DNA from: Candidatus Zhuqueibacterota bacterium
Lineage (GTDB): Bacteria; Zhuqueibacterota; Zhuqueibacteria; Residuimicrobiales; Krinioviventaceae
NCBI GenBank assembly: GCA_016929295.1
Contig: JAFGJB010000059.1
Span: 1-49,042, forward strand
Direction: 5' to 3'
DNA length: 49,042 nt
In this document: positions 9,852 to 18,270 of the stretch, piece by piece
Numbering within the stretch: the stretch's first letter is position 1
How the letters are laid out: every line of letters starts with the position of its first letter
The notes under the pieces: model-generated
What the model was told of the DNA's origin: nothing
Database searches by the model: none
What the model saw: the letters and a program-made list of their open reading frames with translations, nothing else
Translations under genes and position numbers: made by a program

Positions 9852-10145
9852 ATGTTTATAATTTCTAATTTTTTTGCCGCGCTGGCATCCGTCATACATC
9901 TCATTCTAACGCTTTACATGTATGTCATCATTGCGCGGGCTGTCATGTCATGGTTTAATCCGAATCCCTACAGCAACATTGTTCGATTCATCTATCAAAT
10001 AACCGACCCGGTGCTCGATCGGGTGCGTCGGTTGATACCGCCGATAGGCGGATTGGATCTGTCGCCTGTCGTCGTCATTTTTGCTATTCTATTCATTGAC
10101 AGATTTCTCGTCTCCACATTGAGAAATCTTGTACATTCACTTTAA
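9852..10145 (+). CDS. YggT family membrane protein
   Basis: A 97-residue protein with two hydrophobic regions (about residues 5-35 and 76-92) separated by a loop containing SWFNPNPYSNIVRFIYQITDP, the conserved YggT core. YggT proteins are small membrane proteins commonly found beside cell-division and septum-site genes; their molecular role is poorly defined. The frame is open 45 codons further upstream, but that extension reads as AT-rich leader, so I take ATG 9852. No strong ribosome site precedes it. The stop lies 15 bases before the DivIVA start, whose ribosome site directly follows the yggT stop, so the genes are coupled. Confidence 0.8.
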   Translation: MFIISNFFAALASVIHLILTLYMYVIIARAVMSWFNPNPYSNIVRFIYQITDPVLDRVRRLIPPIGGLDLSPVVVIFAILFIDRFLVSTLRNLVHSL

Positions 10146-10160
10146 TTGCGGGGAGTCATT

Positions 10161-10838
10161 GTGAAACTGACGCCGTTGGATGTTAGAAAACAAGAATTCA
10201 GGCGCACAATGCGCGGGCTTGATCCTGAAGAAGTCGAAGCTTTTCTGGTCATGGTGGCGGATGAACTTGAATTTCACATTCGTGAAAAAAATCAGCTCAA
10301 TGATGAGCTGATTAAACTGAGAACCCAGCTCAAGGATTATCAGCGAGTCGAAAGCACCCTGCGCGATACGCTGGTGCGTGCACAGAGCACCGTTGAGGAT
10401 TCGCGCACGAATTCGCGTCGTGAGGCCGAGATCATCATTCACGAAGCCGAGATTCAGGCGGACAACATCATCAAAGAATCGCGCGAGGAGTTGTTGAACA
10501 TTCGTCACGAAATCAGCTTGTTGCGCGCGCAAAAAGATGCCATTGCCAAACGGCTTCGTCATATGCTGGAATCTCAGCTCGAGATGCTGGAAGTGATGGA
10601 AATTGAGGATTTTAAAAATCTTGAGCCGCGACGCGCGGACAAAATTGAGCAATCAAGGCTACAACCGTCGATCAAGAGAGGGCTGCCATCGCAGCCGCCC
10701 GTATCCGGTCGTCAGGAATATAGTCAAGATGGCAAGCCGCGTATCATTCAATCTCAAAATCCGGCCGGGAATTTATCCAAAGATGCTAATTCTCTCGATC
10801 ACCCGCAGCCATCGCGACCAAAGGATATGCCGTCTTGA
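10161..10838 (+). CDS. DivIVA-domain coiled-coil protein
   Basis: A 225-residue protein opening with KLTPLDVRKQEFRRTMRGLDPEEVEAFL in pieces that match the DivIVA/GpsB N-terminal domain: the TPLD(V/I) membrane-binding turn and the RGxDPEEVEAFL coiled-coil entry. A long coiled coil fills about residues 30-150; the last 70 residues are low-complexity and Pro/Gln/Ser-rich. DivIVA proteins bind negatively curved membrane and recruit division, polarity or wall-synthesis proteins. The start is GTG 10161 with GGGGAG 5 bases upstream; a TTG start at 10146 would put that site inside the gene. The order yggT-divIVA matches the division-associated cluster seen in many bacteria. Confidence 0.87.
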   Translation: MKLTPLDVRKQEFRRTMRGLDPEEVEAFLVMVADELEFHIREKNQLNDELIKLRTQLKDYQRVESTLRDTLVRAQSTVEDSRTNSRREAEIIIHEAEIQADNIIKESREELLNIRHEISLLRAQKDAIAKRLRHMLESQLEMLEVMEIEDFKNLEPRRADKIEQSRLQPSIKRGLPSQPPVSGRQEYSQDGKPRIIQSQNPAGNLSKDANSLDHPQPSRPKDMPS

Positions 10839-10881
10839 GCCAAATGGTTGAATCATCCTGGCAACTTCACGGGGATCTGTT

Positions 10882-11586
10882 TTGAACGGCTTGAAAAAAT
10901 TTGTCCGACTGTTCTTTGCACTCTGCACCCTTTTGTTTTCTTGCAGCAGCCAATATGTCCTGCTCAATCCAAAGGAGCTTCACCGGAATCAGACAGTGCT
11001 ATTTGAAACGGCAGAGGGCGAAAAAGTGTCCGGTATCGTCGTTCTTGCCAACGCCGACGCCTTGCTGGTAAATGACAGCTATGGAGAGGAGAGAGGATTT
11101 CTAACAAAAAATATCGTCACGATCAAGGGTCCGCAACCGGTTCTGGATGGTAACGGCATCGTTGTGAGCGAAGCGGAGATTGATTCATTTCTTACCAACA
11201 GCAATATCACGGTCTATGCCATTGTTGGCGGCATCATCTCCGGCGGCTTGAGTTATTTAGCTGCCAGCCTCATGACGCACGAGGTTCTGAACATCGACAA
11301 CGACGCACCCGTCTATGTCGGCGCCACAGCCGGATTGACGGTTGGAACATTGCTCTTCGCCCAGTCTGGTGCGCGCCGAGATCGCGAAAAGGCGATAGAG
11401 AATATCCTTCTCTCGCGCACAGAACCGGGATATGAAATTTCATTGCCCGATCAGTATGACGATATCATGCTTCGACAAAAAATCAAGGAGATCGTTGAAG
11501 AGCGAATGCAAATGGAAGCTGAAATTGATCAATTGCTGAATGAAATGGATAACATCGAAGAACCCGCAAAAAAAGGTGAGAATTAG
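10882..11586 (+). CDS. Lipoprotein with two glycine-rich hydrophobic segments, function unknown
   Basis: A 234-residue protein with a short charged N-terminus, a hydrophobic h-region and a lipobox LFSC, so Cys21 should be lipidated after SpII cleavage. Residues 30-80 look like a small beta domain. Two hydrophobic glycine/alanine-rich segments at about 111-130 and 141-160 could be membrane-associated hairpins, and the C-terminus (about 185-230) is acidic and helical. I do not recognise the family. The start is TTG 10882 with GGGGAT upstream; no ATG or GTG precedes the signal peptide in frame. It sits between divIVA and the purine phosphorylase gene on the same strand. LspA, which would process it, is encoded at 16875-17429. 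Confidence 0.7.
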   Translation: MNGLKKFVRLFFALCTLLFSCSSQYVLLNPKELHRNQTVLFETAEGEKVSGIVVLANADALLVNDSYGEERGFLTKNIVTIKGPQPVLDGNGIVVSEAEIDSFLTNSNITVYAIVGGIISGGLSYLAASLMTHEVLNIDNDAPVYVGATAGLTVGTLLFAQSGARRDREKAIENILLSRTEPGYEISLPDQYDDIMLRQKIKEIVEERMQMEAEIDQLLNEMDNIEEPAKKGEN

Positions 11587-11592
11587 TACAGC

Positions 11593-12420
11593 GTGAATTT
11601 TTTGTCATTGAAAGAAAAAACAACAAAGGCCGCCTCTTATTTATTGGAGCATTTGCATATGGCGCCTCACATCGGCCTCATTCTGGGGACCGGCCTTGGC
11701 GATCTCGGCGAGAGAATTCAGCAAAAAACTGTCATCCCTTATGCTGAAATTCCATATTTTCCGGAATCCACTGTACAGTTTCATGCCGGCAAATTAATTT
11801 CCGGTGAGTTGGGGAGCAAGCAGATTTTGGCAATGCAGGGCCGTTTTCATTATTATGAAGGTTATCCGATGCACGAAATCACCCTGCCCGTTCGCGTCAT
11901 GTACCAGCTCGGAATACGCACATTGATCATCTCAAATGCGGCCGGAGGCATTCGCCAAGAGTTCGCTCCCGGGACATTGGCGCTGGTCAATGATCATATT
12001 AACCTGATGGGTGACAATCCGCTCATTGGACCTTATGAGACGTTTCTTGGCTCACGCTTTCCAGATATGAGCGAACCGTACAGCCGTCTTTTGCGTGATT
12101 TGGCGCACAAAACGGCGGATGATTTAGGCATTGAGCTGCTTGATTGTATATATGCCGCTGTCAGCGGCCCGAATTTTGAGACGCGTGCGGAAATTCGCAT
12201 GCTGCAAGCTTTTAACGTTGACTCGATTGGCATGTCAGTCGTGCCGGAAGTGCTGGTGGCGCGGCAATTAGCCATGGACGTCCTGGCTATCAACGCCATC
12301 ACCGATCAGGCATTGCCAGAAAAAATGCAGCCGATCAGCCACGAACAAGTTTCAAGAGTGGCAAAAGAAATAACGCCAACTTTTAACCTCCTTGTCGAAG
12401 AAATCATAAAGAGGATTTAA
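11593..12420 (+). CDS. Purine nucleoside phosphorylase, class I trimeric type
   Basis: A 275-residue enzyme that cleaves inosine or guanosine with phosphate to base and ribose-1-phosphate. Visible signatures are GLILGTGLGDLG near residues 28-39, MQGRFHYYEGYPMHEIT near 80-95 (conserved phosphate/nucleoside His), SNAAGGI near 115-121, SGPNFETRAEIR with the base-site Glu, and GMSVVPEVLVARQ near 215. The AITDQA segment near the end carries the usual purine-site position (Asn in guanosine/inosine enzymes is at the preceding INAIT). The start is GTG 11593, 6 bases after the lipoprotein gene. It is followed after 4 bases by a methylthioadenosine phosphorylase gene, forming a purine salvage pair. Confidence 0.9.
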   Translation: MNFLSLKEKTTKAASYLLEHLHMAPHIGLILGTGLGDLGERIQQKTVIPYAEIPYFPESTVQFHAGKLISGELGSKQILAMQGRFHYYEGYPMHEITLPVRVMYQLGIRTLIISNAAGGIRQEFAPGTLALVNDHINLMGDNPLIGPYETFLGSRFPDMSEPYSRLLRDLAHKTADDLGIELLDCIYAAVSGPNFETRAEIRMLQAFNVDSIGMSVVPEVLVARQLAMDVLAINAITDQALPEKMQPISHEQVSRVAKEITPTFNLLVEEIIKRI

Positions 12421-12424
12421 TCTG

Positions 12425-13285
12425 ATGTCACGAATCGGAATCATCGGCGGATCTGGACTCTATCAGATTGAAGGTATTAAAAATATTAAGACAGTCTATG
12501 TCGAAACACCTTTTGGTCCGCCGTCAGACGCCTACATCACCGGAACACTGGCAGGCTGTGATGTTGTATTCCTGCCGCGCCATGCCCGCGGACATCGTCT
12601 GCTGCCGACGGAGGTGCCCTATCGCGCCAATATCTATGGCATGAAGAAACTCGGCGTGTCCCACATCATATCCGTCTCGGCAGTGGGATCCCTGCGAGAA
12701 GATTACAGGCCAACGGACTCGATCATCATCGACAATTTTTTTGACCGTTCGAATCAGGCGCGGCCACATACATTTTTTGGCGATGGCATCGTCGCCCACG
12801 TGCAAATGGCGCACCCGGTATGCGATAAATTGCGTCAAGTTCTGTTAAAAGCCGGACACGAAGCCAGGGCATCCGTCAAGGACGGCGGCATTTATCTCAA
12901 TATGGAAGGGCCGCAATTTTCGACGCTGGCAGAATCGAAAACCTATCGACAATGGGGCATGGACGTCATCGGCATGACGCAGATGAGCGAAGCCCGTCTG
13001 GCTCGAGAAGCGGAAATTTGCTATGCGACCATTGCGCAGATCACGGACTTTGACTGTTGGCATGAGGAAGAAAGTGGAGAAACCGTTTCGGTGAACGGCA
13101 TTATTGAAATCATGCAGCAGAATACTGAAACCGCTAAAAAGATCATCCAACATGCCATACCGAAGATCACCGATGCCGAGTGCGACTGCGAAAACGCCCT
13201 CGCCGTCTCGTTCATCACGGATAAATCGTTATGGCCGCCCGAGACCGTCGAAAAACTGCGACCGATTCTGGAAAAATATCTATAG
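12425..13285 (+). CDS. mtnP: S-methyl-5'-thioadenosine phosphorylase
   Basis: A 286-residue MTAP-type enzyme that converts 5'-methylthioadenosine and phosphate to adenine and methylthioribose-1-phosphate for methionine and purine salvage. It starts RIGIIGGSGLYQIEG, then has FLPRHARGH with the phosphate-binding Arg/His near residues 50-58, the SAVGSLRE motif near 90-97, MEGPQFSTLAES near 158-169 and GMTQMSEARLARE near 181-193. The SVSAVGSL and GMTQ forms are those of methylthioadenosine enzymes as opposed to inosine/guanosine phosphorylases. AGAGGA precedes the ATG at 12425. The next gene, ileS, begins 8 bases after the stop. Confidence 0.92.
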   Translation: MSRIGIIGGSGLYQIEGIKNIKTVYVETPFGPPSDAYITGTLAGCDVVFLPRHARGHRLLPTEVPYRANIYGMKKLGVSHIISVSAVGSLREDYRPTDSIIIDNFFDRSNQARPHTFFGDGIVAHVQMAHPVCDKLRQVLLKAGHEARASVKDGGIYLNMEGPQFSTLAESKTYRQWGMDVIGMTQMSEARLAREAEICYATIAQITDFDCWHEEESGETVSVNGIIEIMQQNTETAKKIIQHAIPKITDAECDCENALAVSFITDKSLWPPETVEKLRPILEKYL

Positions 13286-13293
13286 AGCACAAG

Positions 13294-16200
13294 ATGAAAT
13301 ACAAGACGATCAACAACAGCAAGCTGCCGGAGCTTGAGCAAGAAATTCTCAAATTTTGGCGACAAGACAAAACATTTGCACGCAGTGTCAACGAAAGAGC
13401 GGTCGAAAATCCATTTATTTTTTATGAAGGACCACCGACCGCAAATGGCCGCCCCGGAATCCATCATGTCATTGCCCGCACGGTCAAGGATGTCGTCTGC
13501 CGTTTGAAGACGATGCAGGGATATCGCGTGGAACGCAAAGCGGGCTGGGATACGCACGGATTGCCCGTCGAAATTGAGGTCGAAAAAGAACTCGGCCTCG
13601 ACGGCAAAGACCAGGTCATTGCGTACGGCGTTGCGGCATTTTGTCAAAAATGTCGCGAGAGCGTCTGGACCTACAAAAAGGAGTGGGATCAGCTCACCGA
13701 GCGCATGGGTTACTGGCTTGATCTGGATGATCCATACATCACCTACACCAATGATTACATCGAGTCGGTGTGGTGGATTCTTCAGCAGTTCTGGAACAGA
13801 GGCCTCATCTACCAGGGTTTCAAAATTTTACCCTATTGTCCCCGTTGCGAAACGCCATTATCCGGCCATGAGGTATCGCAGGGCTATGAGGAAGTCAAAG
13901 ATCCGTCGATCTTTGTCAAGGCGAAAATCAAAAACCTGGACGATACTTACTTTCTCGTCTGGACGACAACGCCGTGGACGCTCATCTCCAACGTGGCGCT
14001 GGCATTACATCCGGATGTCACCTATGTCAAAGTGCGTCATCAGGAGCACTATTTGATACTGGCGCAGGAACGGCTGGGAGTGCTCGAGGGAAATTACGAC
14101 ATTGTCGAATCATTCACGGGCTCTGACCTGGCTGATATGGACTATGAACCATTTTTCTCCTATGTGGAGCCGAACAAGAAAGCGTATTACACCATTCTGG
14201 CAGACTTTGTCACCACCGAGGATGGTTCGGGCATCGTCCACATAGCGCCGGCTTTTGGTGAGGACGATTATCAGATAGGACTCGCATATGATCTGCCGAT
14301 CATTCATCCCGTCGATAAAAGCGGCAAATTTGACACGACGATCACACCGTGGGCCGGATGTTTTGTCAAAGATGCCGATGTCGATATAATCGTCGATTTA
14401 AAAAATCGGGGCCTGCTCTATCGCTCCGTAAAGATCACCCATAGTTATCCGCATTGCTGGCGCTGCAAATCTCCGTTGTTATACTATGCGCGCAAATCGT
14501 GGTACATCAAAACGACGGCCATCAAAGACAAGCTCATCGCCAATAACAACAAGATAGACTGGCATCCGAAAGAGGTCGGCGCCGGCCGATTTGGCGAGTG
14601 GCTCGAAAATAACATCGATTGGGCATTATCGCGCGATCGTTTCTGGGGCACCCCTCTGCCGGTCTGGCGATGTGAAGCATGCGAACATGACATCTGCATC
14701 GGCAGCGTGGCCGAGCTGCATGAGAAGGGCATCAACGTCGCAGAAAATCTCGACCTGCACAAACCATCTGTTGATGAAATCGTCATGACCTGCGAAAAAT
14801 GCGGCGGCGCCATGAAACGCGTGCCCGAAGTCATCGACTGCTGGTTCGATTCCGGAAGCATGCCGGTGGCGCAATGGCACTATCCGTTCGAAAACAGGGA
14901 CGTTTTTGCGAAAAAATTCCCCGCCGACTTTATCTCGGAAGGCGTGGACCAGACCCGCGGCTGGTTTTATTCCATGCTGGTCATCGGTACACTATTATTT
15001 GATCAGCCGTCTTTCAAGACCTGTCTTTCCGTCGACATGATACTTGACAAAGAGGGCCAAAAAATGTCCAAGTCAAAGGGCAACACGGTCGATCCCTTTG
15101 AACAGATGGAAAAATATGGCGCCGATACCTTGCGCTGGTATCTTTTAACCGTTAGTCCGCCCTGGTTGCCGACGAGATATGACGAGGATGGTCTGCAGGA
15201 GGTGAGCCGAAAATTTTTTGGAACATTGACCAACACCTATTCATTCTTCGCCATGTACGCCAACATTGACCAGTTCGAATACAAGCGATCGGAGCGCGTC
15301 CCGCCCGAGAAACGCGCGCAAATCGATCGCTGGATACTGGCAGCCTTGCGCAGTGTGTCGGCGGAGATCATCAGCAACCTTGGGGAGTTTGAATTGACGA
15401 AAGCAGCGCGCGCGCTCTCCGACTTTGTGGTTGATGATCTGTCCAACTGGTACGTACGCCGCTCGCGTCGCCGATTTTGGAAGTCGGAGATGGGCGATGA
15501 CAAGCGGGCAGCGTTCCAGACGCTGCATGAATGTCTGGTGACAGTGTGCAGATTGATGGCGCCGATGGCGCCGTTCATCTCGGAGGCTATTTACCGTCAT
15601 TTGACACAGGAGACGGATGATTTCCCCAGCAGCGTTCATTTGGGCGAATATCCCGTAATCGACGCTGCGCCGCTCGATTACGCCGACGCACTGCTCGAAG
15701 AACGCATGCAGCTCGTCCGCCGAATTGTCGAAGTGGGTCGATCCATACGCAATGATGTGGGCGTGCGGGTGCGCCAGCCATTGGCCAATATAGTCGTCGT
15801 TGATAAAAATGGCCGTCGCGCCGAGTTGATCAAGGGCATGGAAAATCTCGTCATCGACGAGTTAAATGTCAAGGGCATTCAGTTTGTCAAAGATCAGAGT
15901 GCGCTCTTGATCCAAAGAGCCGACCCCGTCTACAAAAATCTCGGTCCGAAATTTGGCAAACTGATCGGCCAGGCAGCTCAGGCCATCAAGTCATTTGGCG
16001 AACATGAGATAAAAAATATATTGAATAATGGCGGTGAACGATTGGTTTTAGATGGGCATGAAGCAATGATTCTGCCGGATGACATCGCTATAAAAACCGA
16101 AAATAGACCCGGCCTCGCTGCAGCGTCAGAAGGTGATTTGACAATAGCATTGACAACAGATATTTCAGAAGAACTCCTGGACGAAGGGCTGGCGCGCGAA

Positions 16201-16437
16201 TTTGTCAATCGCGTTCAAAACATGCGTAAAGACGCCGATTTTGAGGTGACGGATCGTATCAATATTTCCGTCAAGGCATCGGAAAGGCTGGCGAAAGCAC
16301 TCATCAGTCAGGCGGATTATATTAAAAATGAAACACTCTGCCTGAAGATTGAACACGGCGCCACCGATGGAGATTTTCAAAAAGAGTTCAAGATCGATGA
16401 CTTGCTTGCTTCAGTTGGAATCGCAATTGTCAAATGA
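13294..16437 (+). CDS. ileS: Isoleucyl-tRNA synthetase, eukaryote-like (IleS2) type
   Basis: A 1047-residue class Ia synthetase charging tRNA-Ile. The HIGH-box equivalent reads PGIHH at residues 54-58 after GPPTANGR, and the KMSKS loop is at 590-594. The editing domain shows the threonine-rich WTTTPWTL segment near residue 220. Cys pairs CPRC near 185, HCWRC near 388, CEAC near 460 and CEKC near 500 are probably zinc-binding or structural. The C-terminal region is the anticodon-binding domain followed by the extended tail of this type. PGIHH and overall length place it in the IleS2 clade shared with eukaryotes and with mupirocin-resistant bacteria. The frame opens 21 codons earlier inside mtnP; ATG 13294 fits the usual N-terminus. 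Confidence 0.95.
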   Translation: MKYKTINNSKLPELEQEILKFWRQDKTFARSVNERAVENPFIFYEGPPTANGRPGIHHVIARTVKDVVCRLKTMQGYRVERKAGWDTHGLPVEIEVEKELGLDGKDQVIAYGVAAFCQKCRESVWTYKKEWDQLTERMGYWLDLDDPYITYTNDYIESVWWILQQFWNRGLIYQGFKILPYCPRCETPLSGHEVSQGYEEVKDPSIFVKAKIKNLDDTYFLVWTTTPWTLISNVALALHPDVTYVKVRHQEHYLILAQERLGVLEGNYDIVESFTGSDLADMDYEPFFSYVEPNKKAYYTILADFVTTEDGSGIVHIAPAFGEDDYQIGLAYDLPIIHPVDKSGKFDTTITPWAGCFVKDADVDIIVDLKNRGLLYRSVKITHSYPHCWRCKSPLLYYARKSWYIKTTAIKDKLIANNNKIDWHPKEVGAGRFGEWLENNIDWALSRDRFWGTPLPVWRCEACEHDICIGSVAELHEKGINVAENLDLHKPSVDEIVMTCEKCGGAMKRVPEVIDCWFDSGSMPVAQWHYPFENRDVFAKKFPADFISEGVDQTRGWFYSMLVIGTLLFDQPSFKTCLSVDMILDKEGQKMSKSKGNTVDPFEQMEKYGADTLRWYLLTVSPPWLPTRYDEDGLQEVSRKFFGTLTNTYSFFAMYANIDQFEYKRSERVPPEKRAQIDRWILAALRSVSAEIISNLGEFELTKAARALSDFVVDDLSNWYVRRSRRRFWKSEMGDDKRAAFQTLHECLVTVCRLMAPMAPFISEAIYRHLTQETDDFPSSVHLGEYPVIDAAPLDYADALLEERMQLVRRIVEVGRSIRNDVGVRVRQPLANIVVVDKNGRRAELIKGMENLVIDELNVKGIQFVKDQSALLIQRADPVYKNLGPKFGKLIGQAAQAIKSFGEHEIKNILNNGGERLVLDGHEAMILPDDIAIKTENRPGLAAASEGDLTIALTTDISEELLDEGLAREFVNRVQNMRKDADFEVTDRINISVKASERLAKALISQADYIKNETLCLKIEHGATDGDFQKEFKIDDLLASVGIAIVK

Positions 16438-16445
16438 AAACGCCA

Positions 16446-16473
16446 GGCTGTCCCATGAATCGACAGCCATTTT
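16446..16473 (+). terminator. Hairpin with short T-run after ileS
   Basis: GGCTGTC (16446-16452) and GACAGCC (16462-16468) form a perfect 7-bp stem with a 9-base loop, followed by ATTTTG. It begins 9 bases after the ileS stop and ends before the dksA-like gene's ribosome site. The T-run is short, so it may only attenuate read-through into the next genes. Confidence 0.5.
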
Positions 16474-16494
16474 GCTGGTGATTGAGAGGTTAAT

Positions 16495-16878
16495 ATGGAT
16501 AAGACACAGTTGAATCATTACAAAAAAATCATTCTGCAAAAACGTCGTGAGCTCGTCGAGCAACTCGACAAGCTTAAAGAAAGCGGCTTGAACAGCAGCG
16601 TGAGTGATTCTTCCGGGGATCATTCGACCTATTCGTTGCATATGGCGGACCAGGGAACGGACACCATGGAACGCGAAAAGCAGTACATGTTTGCCTCGCG
16701 GGAACAGAATTATCTCTACCACCTGGATATGGCCCTGGAGCGAATCGAAAAAGGCGAGTTCGGCAAATGCATTAGCTGCGGAGAGGAAATCGGACGCGAC
16801 CGGCTCGAAGCCGTGCCGCATGTGCGCCTGTGCATCAACTGCAAGGCAAAAGAAGAACTAACGAAAAGCAAATATTGA
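16495..16878 (+). CDS. DksA/TraR-family C4 zinc-finger protein
   Basis: A 127-residue protein with an N-terminal helical part (about residues 1-80, including HSTYSLHMADQGTDTMEREK, the usual family signature) and a C-terminal C4 zinc finger: CISC near residues 95-98 and CINC near 116-119. DksA-like proteins enter the RNA polymerase secondary channel and modulate initiation, often with ppGpp; short versions next to ileS-lspA occur in many bacteria. The acidic pair normally at the coiled-coil tip of DksA is not clearly present, so true DksA activity is uncertain. GAGAGG precedes ATG 16495. The stop TGA overlaps the proposed TTG start of lspA. Confidence 0.87.
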   Translation: MDKTQLNHYKKIILQKRRELVEQLDKLKESGLNSSVSDSSGDHSTYSLHMADQGTDTMEREKQYMFASREQNYLYHLDMALERIEKGEFGKCISCGEEIGRDRLEAVPHVRLCINCKAKEELTKSKY

Positions 16879-17429
16879 TCAAGTCGCTGAAAATTCTCAT
16901 CATCACCGCGATCATCGTCGCCATCGACCAGATGACGAAAATCTACATCAGTCGATCGATGCAACTGTACCAGTCTTTTCGTCTGCTGGGTGATTTTATA
17001 CGCCTCACCTATGTGGAAAACAAGGGAATAGTCTTTGGCATCAAAATGGCGCATGGTGGATTCTTCACTGTCTTTGCCGCAATTGCCAGCCTGGCGATCA
17101 TGTTCTATCTCTTCAGAATGAAGGGTGAAAAATTTATCGCTCGACTTTCAATGGCGCTCATCCTCGGCGGCGCCATCGGCAATTTGGGAGATCGTCTCTT
17201 TCGGGGCTCGGTGGTTGATTATCTCGATGTTGAATTTTTCGATATCACCATCCCCGCCTTTCAATTTCTCTTCATCCATTTCCCCGGCTACGCCCTGCAG
17301 CGCTGGCCGGTCTTCAACGTGGCGGATGCGGCGATAACGGTGGGGATGCTGCTGCTGTTTGTTTTCATCCTGACCGAAAAGCCACCCGCAGAACCGGAAC
17401 GGCTGGGGGATGCGGAGATGATACATTGA
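16875..17429 (+). CDS. lspA: Lipoprotein signal peptidase (signal peptidase II)
   Basis: About 184 residues with four membrane helices. The two catalytic aspartates are visible in NLGDRLFRGSVVDY and FNVADAAI; the early DQMTK and VENKGIVFG motifs are also typical. SpII cuts prolipoproteins before the lipid-modified Cys in the inner membrane, and many lipoproteins are encoded in this window. The start is uncertain: the frame runs back into the dksA-like gene to 16830, but TTG 16875, overlapping that gene's stop, gives a normal N-terminus. A loop of about 25 residues between the two catalytic motifs (FDITIPAF...HFPGYALQRW) is longer than in E. coli LspA. It ends the housekeeping run. Confidence 0.9.
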   Translation: MIKSLKILIITAIIVAIDQMTKIYISRSMQLYQSFRLLGDFIRLTYVENKGIVFGIKMAHGGFFTVFAAIASLAIMFYLFRMKGEKFIARLSMALILGGAIGNLGDRLFRGSVVDYLDVEFFDITIPAFQFLFIHFPGYALQRWPVFNVADAAITVGMLLLFVFILTEKPPAEPERLGDAEMIH

Positions 17430-17503
17430 TGTCGACATAGTAAACCAGCCCCGCCGGTCGCCGCACCTTCATACTCCTCCTCCCTTTTCCCACCAAATTA
17501 ATG

Positions 17504-17536
17504 TTGATATCAAAATTTTATATTCTATATTATAAT
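17504..17536 (+). promoter_or_regulatory. Possible promoter of the sigma/CHAT island
   Basis: TTGATA at 17504-17509 and TATATT at 17526-17531 are 16 bases apart, with an overlapping TATAAT at 17531-17536. The segment lies in the 265-base gap before the sigma gene and is the only clear vegetative-type promoter pattern in it. No ECF-type GGAAC -35 element was seen, so autoregulation by the encoded sigma factor is not evident here. The rest of the gap (17430-17694) holds no gene I can support. Confidence 0.35.
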
Positions 17537-17694
17537 GAGGGTTTAGAGGAAATACGACTCTTCTATTACGCACTTTCTCATCTGACAAGGTTTTCTCTCC
17601 CAACCCTGACCCACATGCGTTGCATTTTCACCTTTGTGTAATAACAGCTATAACCACGCTCACAGCATGCCAAAATATGCAAAGCGAGGACAAT

Positions 17695-18270
17695 ATGGAA
17701 AAGTTACAAGGTATTCATGATCTGCTCAAGAATGCATATCTGGGAAACAAATCGAGCGAAGATGAACTTTTTGAATTAATTCGCGCAAGAATTTCCAACC
17801 TTCTCCGATATAAAATATGGGGGGCGAGTCGATCGCGAGGTGGACTCACAGAAGATGCGCGCGACTTATTACAGCAAATTATGATGGAGCTATATGATCA
17901 ATACAAAAAAAATAAATTGCCAACAGATGATCTGCTAAAATGGATTTTCACCATCATGAATCGACGAATTGTGGATTATTTCCGAAGAAAAAAGACAACA
18001 TCTCTGGAGGACATTCCCTATCCGCTACTGGACGAGGAGCAGATGGAAAGGGTGTTAGAAGCGAAAGAGCTGCACCGCCTGATCGGGCGAGCACTGGCGC
18101 GGGTGCCAGACAAATGTAAAAAGATCATCCAGGCTCTGTTGTACGAGAGCAAAAAAGACTATATCGAAAAACAATCTCACTATCAGGAAAAGAATACGAT
18201 CTATTCGGACATTCATCGCTGCCGCCGCCATTTTAGCGACATGCTGAAACTGGAGGGTTATGAGAGATGA
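17695..18270 (+). CDS. ECF-type RNA polymerase sigma factor
   Basis: 191 residues from ATG 17695, which follows AGGA with a 4-base gap; an upstream ATG at 17677 is possible but has a worse site. Region 2 spans about residues 20-100 (SEDELFELIRARI..., LLQQIMMELYDQY, IMNRRIVDYFRRKK) and region 4 spans about 125-185 (LIGRALARVPDKCKKIIQALL, then a helix-turn-helix-like ...IYSDIHRCRRHFSDML). There is no region 1 or 3, as expected for ECF factors. It overlaps the anti-sigma gene by 4 bases (ATGA). The sequence around region 4 is divergent: the usual LPxxxRxVF core reads VPDKCKKII. It probably activates some or all of the downstream island; the target promoters are unknown. Confidence 0.8.
   Translation: MEKLQGIHDLLKNAYLGNKSSEDELFELIRARISNLLRYKIWGASRSRGGLTEDARDLLQQIMMELYDQYKKNKLPTDDLLKWIFTIMNRRIVDYFRRKKTTSLEDIPYPLLDEEQMERVLEAKELHRLIGRALARVPDKCKKIIQALLYESKKDYIEKQSHYQEKNTIYSDIHRCRRHFSDMLKLEGYER

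Noticed and set aside
13231-13293. 21-codon upstream extension of ileS
   Set aside because: It lies inside mtnP and adds a sequence unlike any IleRS N-terminus; ATG 13294 gives the normal start.
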